Assembly: GCA_013426805.1 (NCBI GenBank)
Contig: JACDZG010000003.1
Span: 117,127 to 181,126, forward strand
Reading direction: 5' to 3'
DNA from: Chromatiaceae bacterium
GTDB lineage: Bacteria > Pseudomonadota > Gammaproteobacteria > Chromatiales > Chromatiaceae
Length of the DNA: 64,000 bases
Below the pieces are notes generated by a model. The model was not told where the DNA came from, did no database searches, and saw nothing but the letters and a program-made list of their open reading frames with translations. The translations under genes and the position numbers were made by a program. Positions within the stretch are counted from its first letter, which is position 1; each line of letters starts with the position of its first letter. This document shows positions 7,665-17,600 of this stretch, piece after piece.

Positions 7665-10034
7665 TTACCCCTTGCGCGCCTTCTCGAAGGCCGCGGCCAG
7701 CGCACCGCCCGCGGGAACCGGCTGCTCCGCGGGCTGGCGCTGAGGTGCCGGCCGACGGTCGCCGCCCGCGCGTCGGGACTGGTCTTGCTGCCGCGGCGGC
7801 TGGCCGCGCGGAGCACCGCGTTCAGGGCGTGCGGCGCGTTCGCGGCCGGGCTCGCCTGCCCGCGGCTGCGCCGGTTCGCCCAGCCGCATGGTCAGGGCGA
7901 TGCGCTTACGCGGAATATCCACTTCCAGCACCTTGACCTTCACCAGGTCACCGGACTTGACGACCTGATGGGGGTCCTTGACGAAATGGTCGGCGAGCAT
8001 GGAAATGTGAACCAGGCCGTCCTGATGCACGCCGATGTCGACGAAGGCGCCGAAGTTGGTGACGTTGGTGACCGTGCCCTCCAGAACCATCTCGGGTTGC
8101 AGGTCTTTCAGCGTCTCGACCCCCTCCCGGAACACCGCCGCCTTGAACTCGGGACGCGGGTCGCGGCCGGGCTTCTGCAGTTCGCTCAGGATGTCCTGCA
8201 CCGTCGGCAGGCCGAAGCGCTCGTCAATGAACTCCCTGGCATCGAGCCCGCGCAAGGTCGCGGTGTCGCCGATCAGCTCGCGGATGCCCTTGCCCGCGCG
8301 CGCGCAGATGCGCCGCACCACCGGATAGGCCTCGGGATGGACGGCCGAGGCGTCGAGCGGCTCATCGCTGTCCGGCACACGCAGAAAACCGGCGCTCTGC
8401 TGGAAAGCTTTGTCACCGAAGCGCGGCACGGCCATCAATTTCCTCCGGTTGGGAAAGGCGCCGTTGGCCTCGCGGAAGGCGACAATGTGCTCGGCCAGGC
8501 TCTTGTTGAGCCCGGAGACCTGCGCGAGCAGCGGGACCGACGCGGTGTTGAGATCCACGCCGACGGCGTTCACGCAGTCCTCCACCACCGACTCCAGGGC
8601 GCGCGCCAGGCGGGGCTGATTGACGTCGTGCTGGTATTGGCCGACGCCAATGGCCTTGGGGTCGATCTTGACCAACTCGGCCAAGGGGTCCTGCAGACGC
8701 CGCGCGATGGAGACGGCACCGCGCAGCGACACGTCCATCCCCGGCAGTTCCTTGGCGGCGAACTCCGAGGCCGAGTAGACCGAGGCACCGGCCTCGCTCA
8801 CCACCAGCGAGCGCAGGCCCAGCTCGGGATGCGCCTTGATCAGTTCGCGGGCGAGCTTGTCGGTCTCCCGCGAGGCGGTGCCGTTGCCGATGCTGATCAA
8901 TTTGACCTGATGCGCCCGGCACAGTTCGTCCAGGGTGGTGAGCGCGGCATCCCATTGATTGCGGGGCTGGTGTGGAAAAATGGTCGCGGTGGCGGCCACC
9001 CGCCCGGTCGCGTCGACGATGGCCACCTTGACCCCGGTCCGCAACCCCGGGTCCAGGCCCAGAGTCGGCAGCCGCCCGGCCGGCGCGGCGAGCAGCAGGG
9101 CCTTGAGATTCAAGCCGAAGACGCGGATCGCCTCGTCCTCGGCCGCCTCCAGCACCCGCCCTTTGAGGTCCAGATCGAGCCGGGTCAGGAGTTTGATGCG
9201 CCAGGTCTTGCGCACCGTCTCGACCAGCCAGTCGTCCGCCGCCCGACCCTGGGCGCGGATACCGAAGCGAGCGGCAACCATGGCACGGCAGGGGGCGTCC
9301 GGGTCCTCGTCCTCGCCGGGCACCAGCTCGAGATTCAGCACCCCTTGATTGCGGCCGCGGAACAGGGCGAGCGCCCGGTGGGACGGGACCTTGGCGATGG
9401 CTTCCCGGTAATCGAAATAGTCGGAGAACTTGTTGCCCTCCTGCTCCTTGCCGACGACCACCTGCGACACCAGCACGCCCTCCTCCCACAGCCGATCCCG
9501 GAGACGACCGGTCAACTCGGGGTCCTCGGCGAAGCGCTCCATCAGGATCTGCCGCGCCCCTTCGAGTGCCGCGGCGCCATCGGCCACGCCCTTGCCGGCG
9601 TCTACATAGCGCTCAGCCCGCGTTGCCGGGTCCTGGGTGGGATCAGCGAGCAGACCGTCAGCCAGCGGTTCCAGCCCCGCTTCACGGGCGATCTGGGCCT
9701 TGGTGCGGCGCTTGGGCTTGTAGGGCAGATAGAGGTCTTCCAGGCGCTGCTTGGTGTCCGCACCCTCGAGGTCGGCGCGCAGGGCGGCGGTGAGTTTGCC
9801 CTGCTCCTCGATACTGGCGATGACCGCGGCCCGCCGGTCGTTGAGCTCCCGCAGATAGCCCAGCCGTGCTTCCAGGTGACGGAGTTGGGTATCATCGAGA
9901 CCGTCGGTGGCCTCCTTGCGATAACGGGCAATGAAGGGCACGGTCGCGCCCTCGTCCAGCAGCCGAATGGCCGCCTCCACCTGGGAGGCACGGGCGTTGA
10001 GCTCTTGGCTGATGGTCTCGGTGATGGTCTGCAT
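7665..10034 (-). CDS. tex: Transcription accessory protein Tex (YhgF family, S1 RNA-binding)
   Basis: The 789-aa product has the full Tex layout: an N-terminal helical region ([20 protein letters not shown], then [12 protein letters not shown]), a YqgF/RuvC-like domain from about residue 330 ([17 protein letters not shown]), helix-hairpin-helix motifs (~500-590, [16 protein letters not shown]), and an S1 domain at ~650-725 ([20 protein letters not shown] ... DGLVHIS). The C-terminal ~60 residues are basic, Pro/Gln-rich and disordered. Tex binds nucleic acids and influences transcription and stress survival; its exact role is unsettled. The start ATG at 10034 has no strong ribosome-binding site, but the N-terminus matches the family. 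Length is normal. Confidence 0.95.
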   Translation of the reverse strand: MQTITETISQELNARASQVEAAIRLLDEGATVPFIARYRKEATDGLDDTQLRHLEARLGYLRELNDRRAAVIASIEEQGKLTAALRADLEGADTKQRLEDLYLPYKPKRRTKAQIAREAGLEPLADGLLADPTQDPATRAERYVDAGKGVADGAAALEGARQILMERFAEDPELTGRLRDRLWEEGVLVSQVVVGKEQEGNKFSDYFDYREAIAKVPSHRALALFRGRNQGVLNLELVPGEDEDPDAPCRAMVAARFGIRAQGRAADDWLVETVRKTWRIKLLTRLDLDLKGRVLEAAEDEAIRVFGLNLKALLLAAPAGRLPTLGLDPGLRTGVKVAIVDATGRVAATATIFPHQPRNQWDAALTTLDELCRAHQVKLISIGNGTASRETDKLARELIKAHPELGLRSLVVSEAGASVYSASEFAAKELPGMDVSLRGAVSIARRLQDPLAELVKIDPKAIGVGQYQHDVNQPRLARALESVVEDCVNAVGVDLNTASVPLLAQVSGLNKSLAEHIVAFREANGAFPNRRKLMAVPRFGDKAFQQSAGFLRVPDSDEPLDASAVHPEAYPVVRRICARAGKGIRELIGDTATLRGLDAREFIDERFGLPTVQDILSELQKPGRDPRPEFKAAVFREGVETLKDLQPEMVLEGTVTNVTNFGAFVDIGVHQDGLVHISMLADHFVKDPHQVVKSGDLVKVKVLEVDIPRKRIALTMRLGEPAQPRAGEPGRERAARPERGAPRGQPPRQQDQSRRAGGDRRPAPQRQPAEQPVPAGGALAAAFEKARKG

Positions 10035-10125
10035 CGGTGAAGCGGTCCTGCTTGGGTTGATATCGCGGGCAGCGGCGCGAGCGACAAGGAGCGGGGTTCG
10101 GTTGATGAAAAAGCGGCCAACCAGA

Positions 10126-10494
10126 TCAGTCGATGCGGCACGTCTCGCCGTAGACGGCCATGATCGTGCGCAGTTCGCTGAGCACTTCCAGTCGCGCGGC
10201 AGCCGTCAGGCCGTGAGTCTCGGGCAGATCTTCACCCTGCTCCAAACGCGCCATACTCAGTCGGACCTGACGGCAGCCCTGGCGGCACAGGGCTTCGATG
10301 ACCGCATCCAACGGACCTTCGCTGCGCGTTGCCGCGCTGGTCTCGACTGAGGGTAACTCGACTCTCTGCACCGGCGTCTCTCCCGAGCAGTACCGAACGC
10401 CCCGGCGCCCGGTCTGGTGTTGGGCCTTGATGGTCAACGCACCGGCCCGCGGCGGCCGGTGTGTGGCGCAAACCGCGGTGTCGCGCGTGACCAT
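10126..10494 (-). CDS. Small conserved hypothetical protein
   Basis: The 122-aa product has a low-pattern N-terminal half and an amphipathic helical C-terminal half (residues ~60-122: [20 protein letters not shown] ... [18 protein letters not shown]). The C-terminal half looks conserved-protein-like; the N-terminal 20-40 residues may be wrongly included, since the ATG at 10494 has no ribosome-binding site and a TTG at 10437 is possible. Two cysteines (C-RQG-C) lie in the first helix. I do not recognise the family. It is upstream of tex on the same strand (92-base gap) and divergent from the phosphopantetheinyl transferase gene. Confidence 0.5.
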   Translation of the reverse strand: MVTRDTAVCATHRPPRAGALTIKAQHQTGRRGVRYCSGETPVQRVELPSVETSAATRSEGPLDAVIEALCRQGCRQVRLSMARLEQGEDLPETHGLTAAARLEVLSELRTIMAVYGETCRID

Positions 10495-10688
10495 TCTACA
10501 GAAATCGTCGGGTTAACTCCGCGCTGTTCGCGCGTGATGACGCATACGATAAGTGCATCGCGCGCGTCAAACACTGGGCGGAGCAAGCCACGCTGTTGAC
10601 ATTCCAACGGAAATCCGGATGGTAGCGCGCAACAATCATACCCCTGCGAGCCGGCAACCGGCCCGGCAAGCGACCCGAGGTGATTCGG

Positions 10689-11426
10689 ATGAACGCGCAC
10701 AACCGCACCGACAGCAACCTGATCCAGTGGCAGTCGACCGACCGCGCCCCCGAACTCGCCCCCGGCGGCCTGCACCTGTGGCGTATCCGCACGGACTCCG
10801 GCGGCGACTGCGTCACCACCGGTCTGGATATCCTGGGAGTACACCAGCGCAGCCGCGCCCACGGTATGCATCATGCGGGCTATCGGGAGCGCTATATCCG
10901 TGCCCAATCCGGCTTGCGCCGCATCCTCGGACTGTATCTGGGTATGGCACCGCGCGCGATCGTGTTCGCCCATGGACCGGCCGGCAAACCGATGCTTGAG
11001 CACAACCCGGCTGGACTGGACTTCAACCTGACCACCACCGCGGATCTGGCCCTGGTGGCGATCTCCGCCGCGGAGGAGGTCGGCATCGACTGCGAGTGGC
11101 TGCGCCCGCGCCGTGATCTTGATGCCATCGCCCGCCGGATGTTCAGCAGCGAACAGGCGCAACGGCTCCTGGACACCCCGGCGGAAGAGCGCCTGGAGTG
11201 CTTCTACCGCGCCTGGACCGCCCTGGAGGCGGACGCCAAGGCGGACGGCCGCGGTCTGTTCCGCCCCCGCGCACCCGGTGCACTCCCGCCCCAGGTCATG
11301 CACTGCGTCCCGGCACCAGGACATATCGCCGCGGTGGCGCGGGCCGCATTGCCGCCCGCGGGACGGTGGGTGACGTTGGAACTTGAGCCAACCCGCGGTG
11401 GCGGCGATGGAGTGTCGTCCGAGTAA
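10689..11426 (+). CDS. 4'-phosphopantetheinyl transferase superfamily protein (Sfp type)
   Basis: Enzymes of this family move phosphopantetheine from CoA to carrier-protein serines of polyketide, peptide or fatty acid synthases. The 245-aa product shows the order of Sfp motifs: GPAGKPML (substrate loop), FNLTTTADLALVAIS (normally FN.SHS....A), VGIDCEWLRP (GIDIE; Mg-binding Asp and Glu present) and CFYRAWTALEADAKADG (normally W..KEA..KA). The histidine of the SHS motif and the lysine of the KEA motif are replaced, so activity is uncertain. I chose ATG 10689, preceded by GAGG at good spacing, over GTG 10680. Its end is 4 bases from the end of the deleted devA gene; no synthase is seen in the window. 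Confidence 0.75.
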   Translation: MNAHNRTDSNLIQWQSTDRAPELAPGGLHLWRIRTDSGGDCVTTGLDILGVHQRSRAHGMHHAGYRERYIRAQSGLRRILGLYLGMAPRAIVFAHGPAGKPMLEHNPAGLDFNLTTTADLALVAISAAEEVGIDCEWLRPRRDLDAIARRMFSSEQAQRLLDTPAEERLECFYRAWTALEADAKADGRGLFRPRAPGALPPQVMHCVPAPGHIAAVARAALPPAGRWVTLELEPTRGGGDGVSSE

Positions 11427-11430
11427 CGGT

Positions 11431-11808
11431 TCAGGGGCAGAGCCGCCCATCATTGATGCGCACCACGCGGTCCGCCAGTTCGCCGACGCGCGGGTCAAGG
11501 GTCACCACGACCACCGCCCGCCCCTGCTCGTGGGCCAGGTCGGCCAGCAACTTGACCACGGTGTGGCCGGTGACCGAGTCCAGGGCGGCCGTGGGCTCGT
11601 CGGCGAGCGGCTGCCCTTCCACCCAGACCGCGCCCGCGGTGGGGCGCAGCAGACAGCCCAAGAACATCAGCAGGGTGGTCTTGCCGCTCCCCGATGGCCC
11701 CATCAGTGCGAGGATCTCCCCGGCCCTCGCCTGGAAGTCCACGGCGTCCAGTGCACGCACGGCGATGTCCCCGGTGCCGTAGACCATGGACAGGCCGCGG
11801 GTCTCCAA
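11431..11808 (-). pseudogene. DevA-like ABC transporter ATPase with internal deletion
   Basis: The 125-aa frame starts (TTG 11808) as a normal ABC ATPase, with Walker A GPSGSGKTT at residues ~38-46 and FLGCLLRPTAGAVWVEGQPL, then jumps directly to ADEPTAALDS, the end of Walker B plus D-loop, and closes with the H-loop region (VVVVTLDPRVGELADRVV). The Q-loop, the LSGGQ signature and most of Walker B, about 90-95 residues, are missing, and the H-loop histidine is not seen. The frame is kept across the junction. It cannot be a working ATPase. It follows devC by 11 bases in a devB-devC-devA order. Confidence 0.75.
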
Positions 11809-11819
11809 GGCTCAGGCGC

Positions 11820-12249
11820 TCATCGCTGAAAGACCATCGCCGGGTCGATGCTCATGGCCTTGCGGATGGATACGACCGAGGCCAGGATGCACATCGCGAG
11901 CGTGATGACATAGAGCACAAGGATCCACTGCAGCGGGACCAGGATGGCGGCGGCGCTCAACGCGCTGCCCTTGGCGATCATGAGTGAGACGGCGAGGCCG
12001 GGCAGCCCGCCCAGCGTGGCACTGATCACCGCCTGGCTCAGGATCACCTTGTAGATGAAGGCGCGGGGTGCGCCCATGGCGCGCAGGGTACCGAACTCCG
12101 GCAGGTGATCGACGGTGGTGGCATAGAGCACCTGGGGCGAAGCTGATCCCCACCAGGGTGACGACCAAGCGGGAGCGGTCATGGGCGAGGTTGCGCCACG
12201 CGAGCAGTCCGGCCATTCCCGCACCCCACGGAGCCCGGCCGGCCGTCAT
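11820..12249 (-). pseudogene. DevC-like ABC permease with internal deletion and frameshift
   Basis: The gene begins with an ATG overlapping the devB stop (ATGA), encoding AGLLAWRNLAHDRSRLVV and TLVGISFAP, the first membrane segment of DevC/FtsX-type permeases. Coding sense then switches frame at about 12135 to QVLYATTVDHLPEFGTLRAM, followed by the last membrane segments (residues ISATLGGLPGLAVSLMIA and VLYVITLAMCILASVVSI) and the usual end SIDPAMVFQR. About 250 residues between the first helix and the C-terminal FtsX-like domain are absent. Normal DevC proteins have about 385 residues. Confidence 0.75.
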
Positions 12250-12743
12250 GGCGCCGGGATCGCGATATCGGTCGTCACGCGCAAACCCACGGGGATGGCG
12301 AGACCCGGCTCCAGGTCGATCAGCACCTCCAAGACGCGGCTGTCCTTGCGTTCGGCGGGGTGTGCCCCGTTGATCACCCGCTCCAGGGCGGCGCGCGCGA
12401 TCCCCACCGACGCCTCCGCCGCCTGAACCCGCGCCAGGTGGTCCGCGTTCTCTAGGGTCGCCACGACCTGACCCTGCTGGACCGGTTGACCCTCGTCCAG
12501 CAGGACGTCCGCCAGCCGACCGGTCATGGCCGCGGCAATGCGGATCTCTTCCGCGATCGGCTCCACCCGCCCAAGGGCGGCTATCTGCGTACGCGGCGCC
12601 GGGCCGGGCAGTTCGCTTGGCGACCTGGTCGCGTCCGCCGCGTGGCTCGCCGCAGTGGGCAGCAATAGCCGGAGCCAAATCACGAGCAAACAAAGCCGCT
12701 GGGGACCGGAAAAACGGCGGCGATGCACGCGTGAACCCTTCAT
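12246..12743 (-). pseudogene. DevB-like membrane fusion protein with internal deletion
   Basis: The start ATG overlaps the stop of the upstream asparagine-synthase-like gene (TAATG). Residues 1-40 form a signal/anchor; residues ~55-115 are the first half of a HlyD-type lipoyl/hairpin domain (ALGRVEPIAEEIRIAAAMTG, DVLLDEGQPVQQGQVVATLE). After ERVINGAHPAER the sequence continues at once with KDSRVLEVLIDLEPG and ends IPVGLRVTTDIAI, which is the extreme C-terminus of the family. Around 200 residues are missing, in frame. In full-length homologues I would expect a second PAER-like segment just before the C-terminal part, so recombination across a short PAER-coding repeat is a plausible cause. Confidence 0.75.
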
Positions 12744-14425
12744 TACCGATGCAGCCACCGCGCAAAGGCTTCAGCCCGTTGCAGGCTGTAGATCCCCTCA
12801 CGCACATGCGCCGCGGTCAAGGCCAGCGTGATGGCGAAACCCGGCCGGTGGAGAACCCCGGGCGGTACCGGCCACTCGCGCACTAACCGCCAGGCACGGC
12901 TCAGGGTCGCGCGCCGCCGCGGGTCCTGCTTTAGCCAGCCCATTCGGCCCTTGACCGCGGACGGGATGGGCCACGGGCACGGCAGTTGACCGGGTGAACT
13001 GCGCCAGGGAGCCGCGATGACTTCCGGGTAATGGCACTCGAGCAGCAGACGAAAGACCGTCCCGTCGGTCAGATCCGGAACGGCCAGGGTGAGCGCCGTC
13101 CGTGCCACCTGAGGCGAGCTCAAAGGCACCTGAAGCTCGATGCGGTGCCGGTCGATGTCCTCGCGCTGCAGCACCTGATGACGTCGCTGATGCTGAACCG
13201 ACAGTAGCAGCATCAGTGAGCGCACCTGGGACAGCCCAGGGAAGGCGCCGACGGCGGCGATCAGGTTGGACCGCAGGTTTGCTTCCAGGATCTCAAAGTT
13301 CACGACGATGCGCGGCGGCAGGTTGATGTCCGCCCGCTGCATCCAGCGGTCGACGAGCTTGGCCGCGTCGCCCCACCGCGCCAGGTCCGCATCAGCCGGA
13401 CTGAGCGCCATGGTGCCCGTGCCGACACTACCACCCTTGCCGGTCCAGACCAGGTGAGGCCGCGGAGTCGGCAGGTTCGGCAAGGTGGCGGACTGGTCCC
13501 AATGGCGTCCCAGGCGTTCCTCCAGGCTCATGAACCCACCCGCTGAGTTCACCTTGGTGAGCGGGATCGCGTTCGCCTCGGCAAAGGCGGCCGCACAATA
13601 ACCACTCACCGCATCCCCGGCGTCGGCGGCCACCCCGAACACGCGCACCCCACGCCGCCGCAGGGCCGCGGCGATCAGGTTCGAGTTCAGTGACCCGCTC
13701 AGACTCACCACGGCCGTGCCGTCGCCCCCGACCAGTGCAGCGGTCAGCGCCGACTCACAGGCACGGTGGATTGCCGCAACTCCCTCATCCCGCGGCACGA
13801 CCTCGTCCAGATCCGTCCAAGCCGGATAATCCGCACGCTTCAGGCCGGTCCGATCAAAGGTCCAGCACGCGGCCGGCGGCGCCCCGGTGACCTCGGCGTA
13901 GGGGGTATGGTCGAGCAGGAAATAGCCGAGGGTCGCAACCTCAGCGACCCCGTTGAGATCCAGGGCCAGATCGATCGAGAGTGATTGGAGCACCCGCAGA
14001 CTCGTGCTGAACAGCCACCGACCCGGCTGCGCGTAGACGAAAAAGGGGCGCAGGCCCAGGGGATCGGTCAGCAACCGGAGTTGTCCGGCGGTCCGATCGT
14101 AGATCACGGCACAGAATGCGCCATGACAACCAGCGACAATGCGCGGTCCCGGGTCCGGGCAGTTCAAGGTCTCCAGATCCGATTGACGATCCGGACCGCC
14201 AAGCAGGGGCCGCCCGACCAGGGTGGCGAACCCGGTCGGAGTCTCATGCCAGGCGGGCTGTCCATAGGCGCCGATATCCACCTTGCAGACAAACAGGGTG
14301 TCGTCGCAGAAGACTTGGCGCGCATCGGTCGCGGCGCGGGAAATATGGATCCGGATCTCATCAGCCAAACCCTGGTCTTGCGGGCTCCAGCAGTCAGGCG
14401 AGAAGATCCCGGCGAGAATGGTCAT
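12743..14425 (-). CDS. Asparagine-synthase-like protein, probably catalytically altered
   Basis: The 560-aa product has the two-domain plan of asparagine synthetase B / lasso-peptide cyclase relatives. The N-terminal Ntn-hydrolase-like part contains GAFCAVIYDRTAGQLRLLTD and PLGLRPFFV (residues ~102-130), but there is no cysteine at position 2 (start MTILAG), so it cannot hydrolyse glutamine. The PP-loop, normally SGG-x-DS, reads SGSLNSN (243-249), losing a glycine and the aspartate, so adenylation is doubtful too. I chose ATG 14425 (GAGG upstream) because the 129 codons before it are without pattern. It is translationally coupled to the deleted devBCA operon, suggesting modification and export of a small product. 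Lasso B1/B2 partners and a precursor are not visible. Confidence 0.7.
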   Translation of the reverse strand: MTILAGIFSPDCWSPQDQGLADEIRIHISRAATDARQVFCDDTLFVCKVDIGAYGQPAWHETPTGFATLVGRPLLGGPDRQSDLETLNCPDPGPRIVAGCHGAFCAVIYDRTAGQLRLLTDPLGLRPFFVYAQPGRWLFSTSLRVLQSLSIDLALDLNGVAEVATLGYFLLDHTPYAEVTGAPPAACWTFDRTGLKRADYPAWTDLDEVVPRDEGVAAIHRACESALTAALVGGDGTAVVSLSGSLNSNLIAAALRRRGVRVFGVAADAGDAVSGYCAAAFAEANAIPLTKVNSAGGFMSLEERLGRHWDQSATLPNLPTPRPHLVWTGKGGSVGTGTMALSPADADLARWGDAAKLVDRWMQRADINLPPRIVVNFEILEANLRSNLIAAVGAFPGLSQVRSLMLLLSVQHQRRHQVLQREDIDRHRIELQVPLSSPQVARTALTLAVPDLTDGTVFRLLLECHYPEVIAAPWRSSPGQLPCPWPIPSAVKGRMGWLKQDPRRRATLSRAWRLVREWPVPPGVLHRPGFAITLALTAAHVREGIYSLQRAEAFARWLHR

Positions 14426-14678
14426 TGGGCATGCCTCTGTTGAGTCTGTGCGCTGGGCGTCTTTTCGTGCACCGCGGCAGCACGCTGAAAACGGGGCGGC
14501 GTCGGCGGGGCCGTTCGGCTCGCGTCCCACGCGCCCAACCCGTTCGCAAATCGGGTCGAAAGTGTACTCGGTTAGCAGGGTTTTTGTTAAGGTCCCGCAA
14601 CTGTTTGGTCGATTCCAACCGTCACGCGCACCCGCTCGACCGCACCCGAACCAACCATTGATCAAGGAGACGTCCGCC

Positions 14679-17600
14679 ATGCACCCTGCCTTGTCGGCAC
14701 TCACGCTCATGCTGCTCGTCTGCCTCTGCGCTGCCGCCGCGGTCACCGCGGACACGCTGATCGCCAATGGTGATTTCGAGCAGCCGGCGCAGCCCGGAGA
14801 TTCCCCCTTCACCGGCTGGACCTTCTATCGCTGGAGCGGCAGCACGCGCGCCGCCCTGGATCGCGAGGCCCGGCCGCAAGGCGGTGCCGCGGCACACCTG
14901 CACGCGCCCATCGCGGGCAAAGCCGCCATACATCAGCGGATTCACCTGGCGCCCGGGCGCTATCGACTCGCTGCCCTGACCGCCGCCGCGGATCTGCGGC
15001 CCGGCAAGGATAACCTGACCGCCCGTCTGCACCTAGAGCTGGGGAGCGGGCGCCAGGCGGTCGCGAACCTGGGCCAGGGGGATCGGGACTGGACCCCCGT
15101 GGACCTGGTGTTCCAGGTGGATCAAGCGCTGGATGCGACGCTCTACTGCTTTCTCTACGGCACCGGAGACCTGTGGCTCGACGCGCTACGGCTCGACCGA
15201 CTCGACGCGGATGACGCCACGCCCCTGGGGATGCAGCTCGGCCAGGTGATCGCACCTCTGCGGTTCGATCCGCCCATCACCCGGCCTGACCTGCTGCTCA
15301 CCGGCTACTGCGCCACCCCGGACCAGGCGCAACGGCCCCATTGTCGGCGCTTGAGCAAGGCCGATCCGACCGGCACGGCGCCCGCGCGGTCCTTGGAACC
15401 GCGATCCATCGCCGACTTCAGCCCGCCGCGCTCGGTCGGTGACCGCCCGGGGGCACTGGATCTCAGTCCCCGCAACGGGCTGCCCACGGACTGGAGCGGC
15501 TATGATTATCTCGACATTCAAATCCTCAACCCCGGCCGTGCCATCCTGGAGGGTCTGGTCGAGATCCGCGATGCGCAATCGAAGAATTACTGGTCGCGGG
15601 TCAACTGGTATACCCATTTTCTGCCGGGCGATCAGCAATTACGTATCCCGCTCGCGCTCTTCGTCGGCGAAAAATCCGTTATCCGCGAGCGCCGCCGCCT
15701 GGACACCGCCGCCATCAGCCGCCTGTTCGTCAGCGTGGTGGGTGCCGGTGAGGTCCAGGTCTCGCGGATGGTCCTCACCGCGGAGCCCCCCTACCGCCAT
15801 GATTTCCCGCGTCTGCTGAAGCTCGATGCCGGGACCGACTTAAGCCCGGTCATGACCGGCTTCAGTCCGCTCACTGCCGCCCTGGGCTATCGGCCCGACC
15901 GGGGCTACGGCTTCGACTCGGCCGTGCGCATCCCCAGGAGCGAGGATCGCCGCCACCCGGATAACCTGTTGCGCGACTGGATCTCGATCGCCTCCGGCGG
16001 TCTGCGGTTCGACCTGCCCAACGGCGACTACGGCGTCTGGCTGATGCTCGAAGACCCCGGCTACTGGGAATATGTGCAGAACTACGATCGACGCACCGTG
16101 CTGGCCGAGGGCAAGCCAATCTATAATGAACAGATGACCGCGGACGGGCTATTGGCACGCATCTTCACCCATCAGACGACCGAGGACCTGCCCGGCGACG
16201 ATATCTGGGCCCGCTATATCAAGACCCGTTACCGTCCGGTCCAGTTTCAGGTTCAGGTCAACGACGGCCAACTCAACCTGGAATTCTCCGCCGGGTCCGC
16301 CAAGACCTTCACCAACACCCTGTCCGCGTTGCTGATCTGGCCCCTGGCCGAGGATCGGCAGGCACGTGCCTTCATCGACGAGGTGTGGGAGCGTTTACGC
16401 GAGCAGTATCGGATCGAGTATGCGGAGGACTTCATCGGCACCGCTCCCCGAACGGCCGCACCGCTGCCGCCGGCGCCGGGGCCGATCCCGGAACTGCACG
16501 TCCTTCAGCGCCATTGGGATCAGGATGTGCAACCGATGGAGCGACCGCGCCCGGATGAATTCAGCGGACTACTCACACTCTCACTCGCCCGCGGCGAACA
16601 GGAGCCGCTGACCCTGGAACTGCACGCCGTCAGCGACCTGACCCTCACCGCGGCGGAACTCAGGCTGCCGGGATTGAGCGCCGACGCCTACAAGGTCCGC
16701 AGCAAACTGACTCGCGCAACGGACGACGGCGCCCGTTATGTCAACGCACCACGCTTGCTGGACCCCCTGGAGCTGCCGCTGCCCCTCCCTGCCGGCCAGA
16801 CCCGCCGACTCTGGTTCAGCGTCAGCCCGAACGCCGACACTCCGCCGGGTGCCTACGCGGGCGAAGTGCGCCTGACCATCGACGGCGGCCGACAGCGCAG
16901 CCTGCCGGTGCAGGCAACCGTCCGGCCCTTTGTCCTGCCCACCGCCAACCTGCCCTTCGGTTATCTGGGCAGCGTTCCGGTCTATACCGAGAGCGCCTTT
17001 CCGCAGGCCCTGGCAGCCAAGCGGCAGGCCGACATCGGGCCGGCGTTCGACCTGGTCCGCCGCCACGGCATGACCCAGTTCAGCGGCGGCATCGGCGGGG
17101 TGCTGCCGACTCGGGGGGCGGCGGGCCTGAACATCGACTTCTCCAGCCTCGACACGGTACTGGAGCAGGCCCGGCGCTTTCCCTTCCCGCCCCACAGCTA
17201 TGGCGGTCTGGCCCCACGCGGACTCGGGTTCGAACGCTACCGGATCACCGACACCCAACGCGGCTTCGGCGCCCCCTATGCCGAGGTGCTGGACCGCGTC
17301 CTGGGCGCCACGCGCGCCCATCTGCAGGGACTCGGCTGGCCTGAACCCATCTATAGCGTCGGTGACGAACCCACCGGCGACGCCGCCGGCTTCACCGCCG
17401 CCCTGGCCGACGCCGTGCGTGCCGCGGGCTCGAAAAGCTCGGTGTTCACCAGCCTCACCGATGAAAAATCGCCCGCGCTGGCCCTCGTCGGCCGCGTGGA
17501 TCACCTCTTTCTCACCCTGCATAACGCCTGGGGATTCGAGCGCATCCTGCAGGCCGGAGGCCAGTGCGGCACCTACAATCTGAGCGGACGCTACGCCCGC

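Noticed and set aside
7785..10040. Long open frame (751 codons) antisense to tex
   Set aside because: It is a mirror of the high-GC tex gene. Its translation has no domain, and tex on the other strand matches its family along its whole length.
14426..14678. Possible RiPP precursor peptide between the asparagine-synthase-like gene and the GH123-like gene
   Set aside because: No short frame with a ribosome-binding site and a leader/core pattern was found on either strand.
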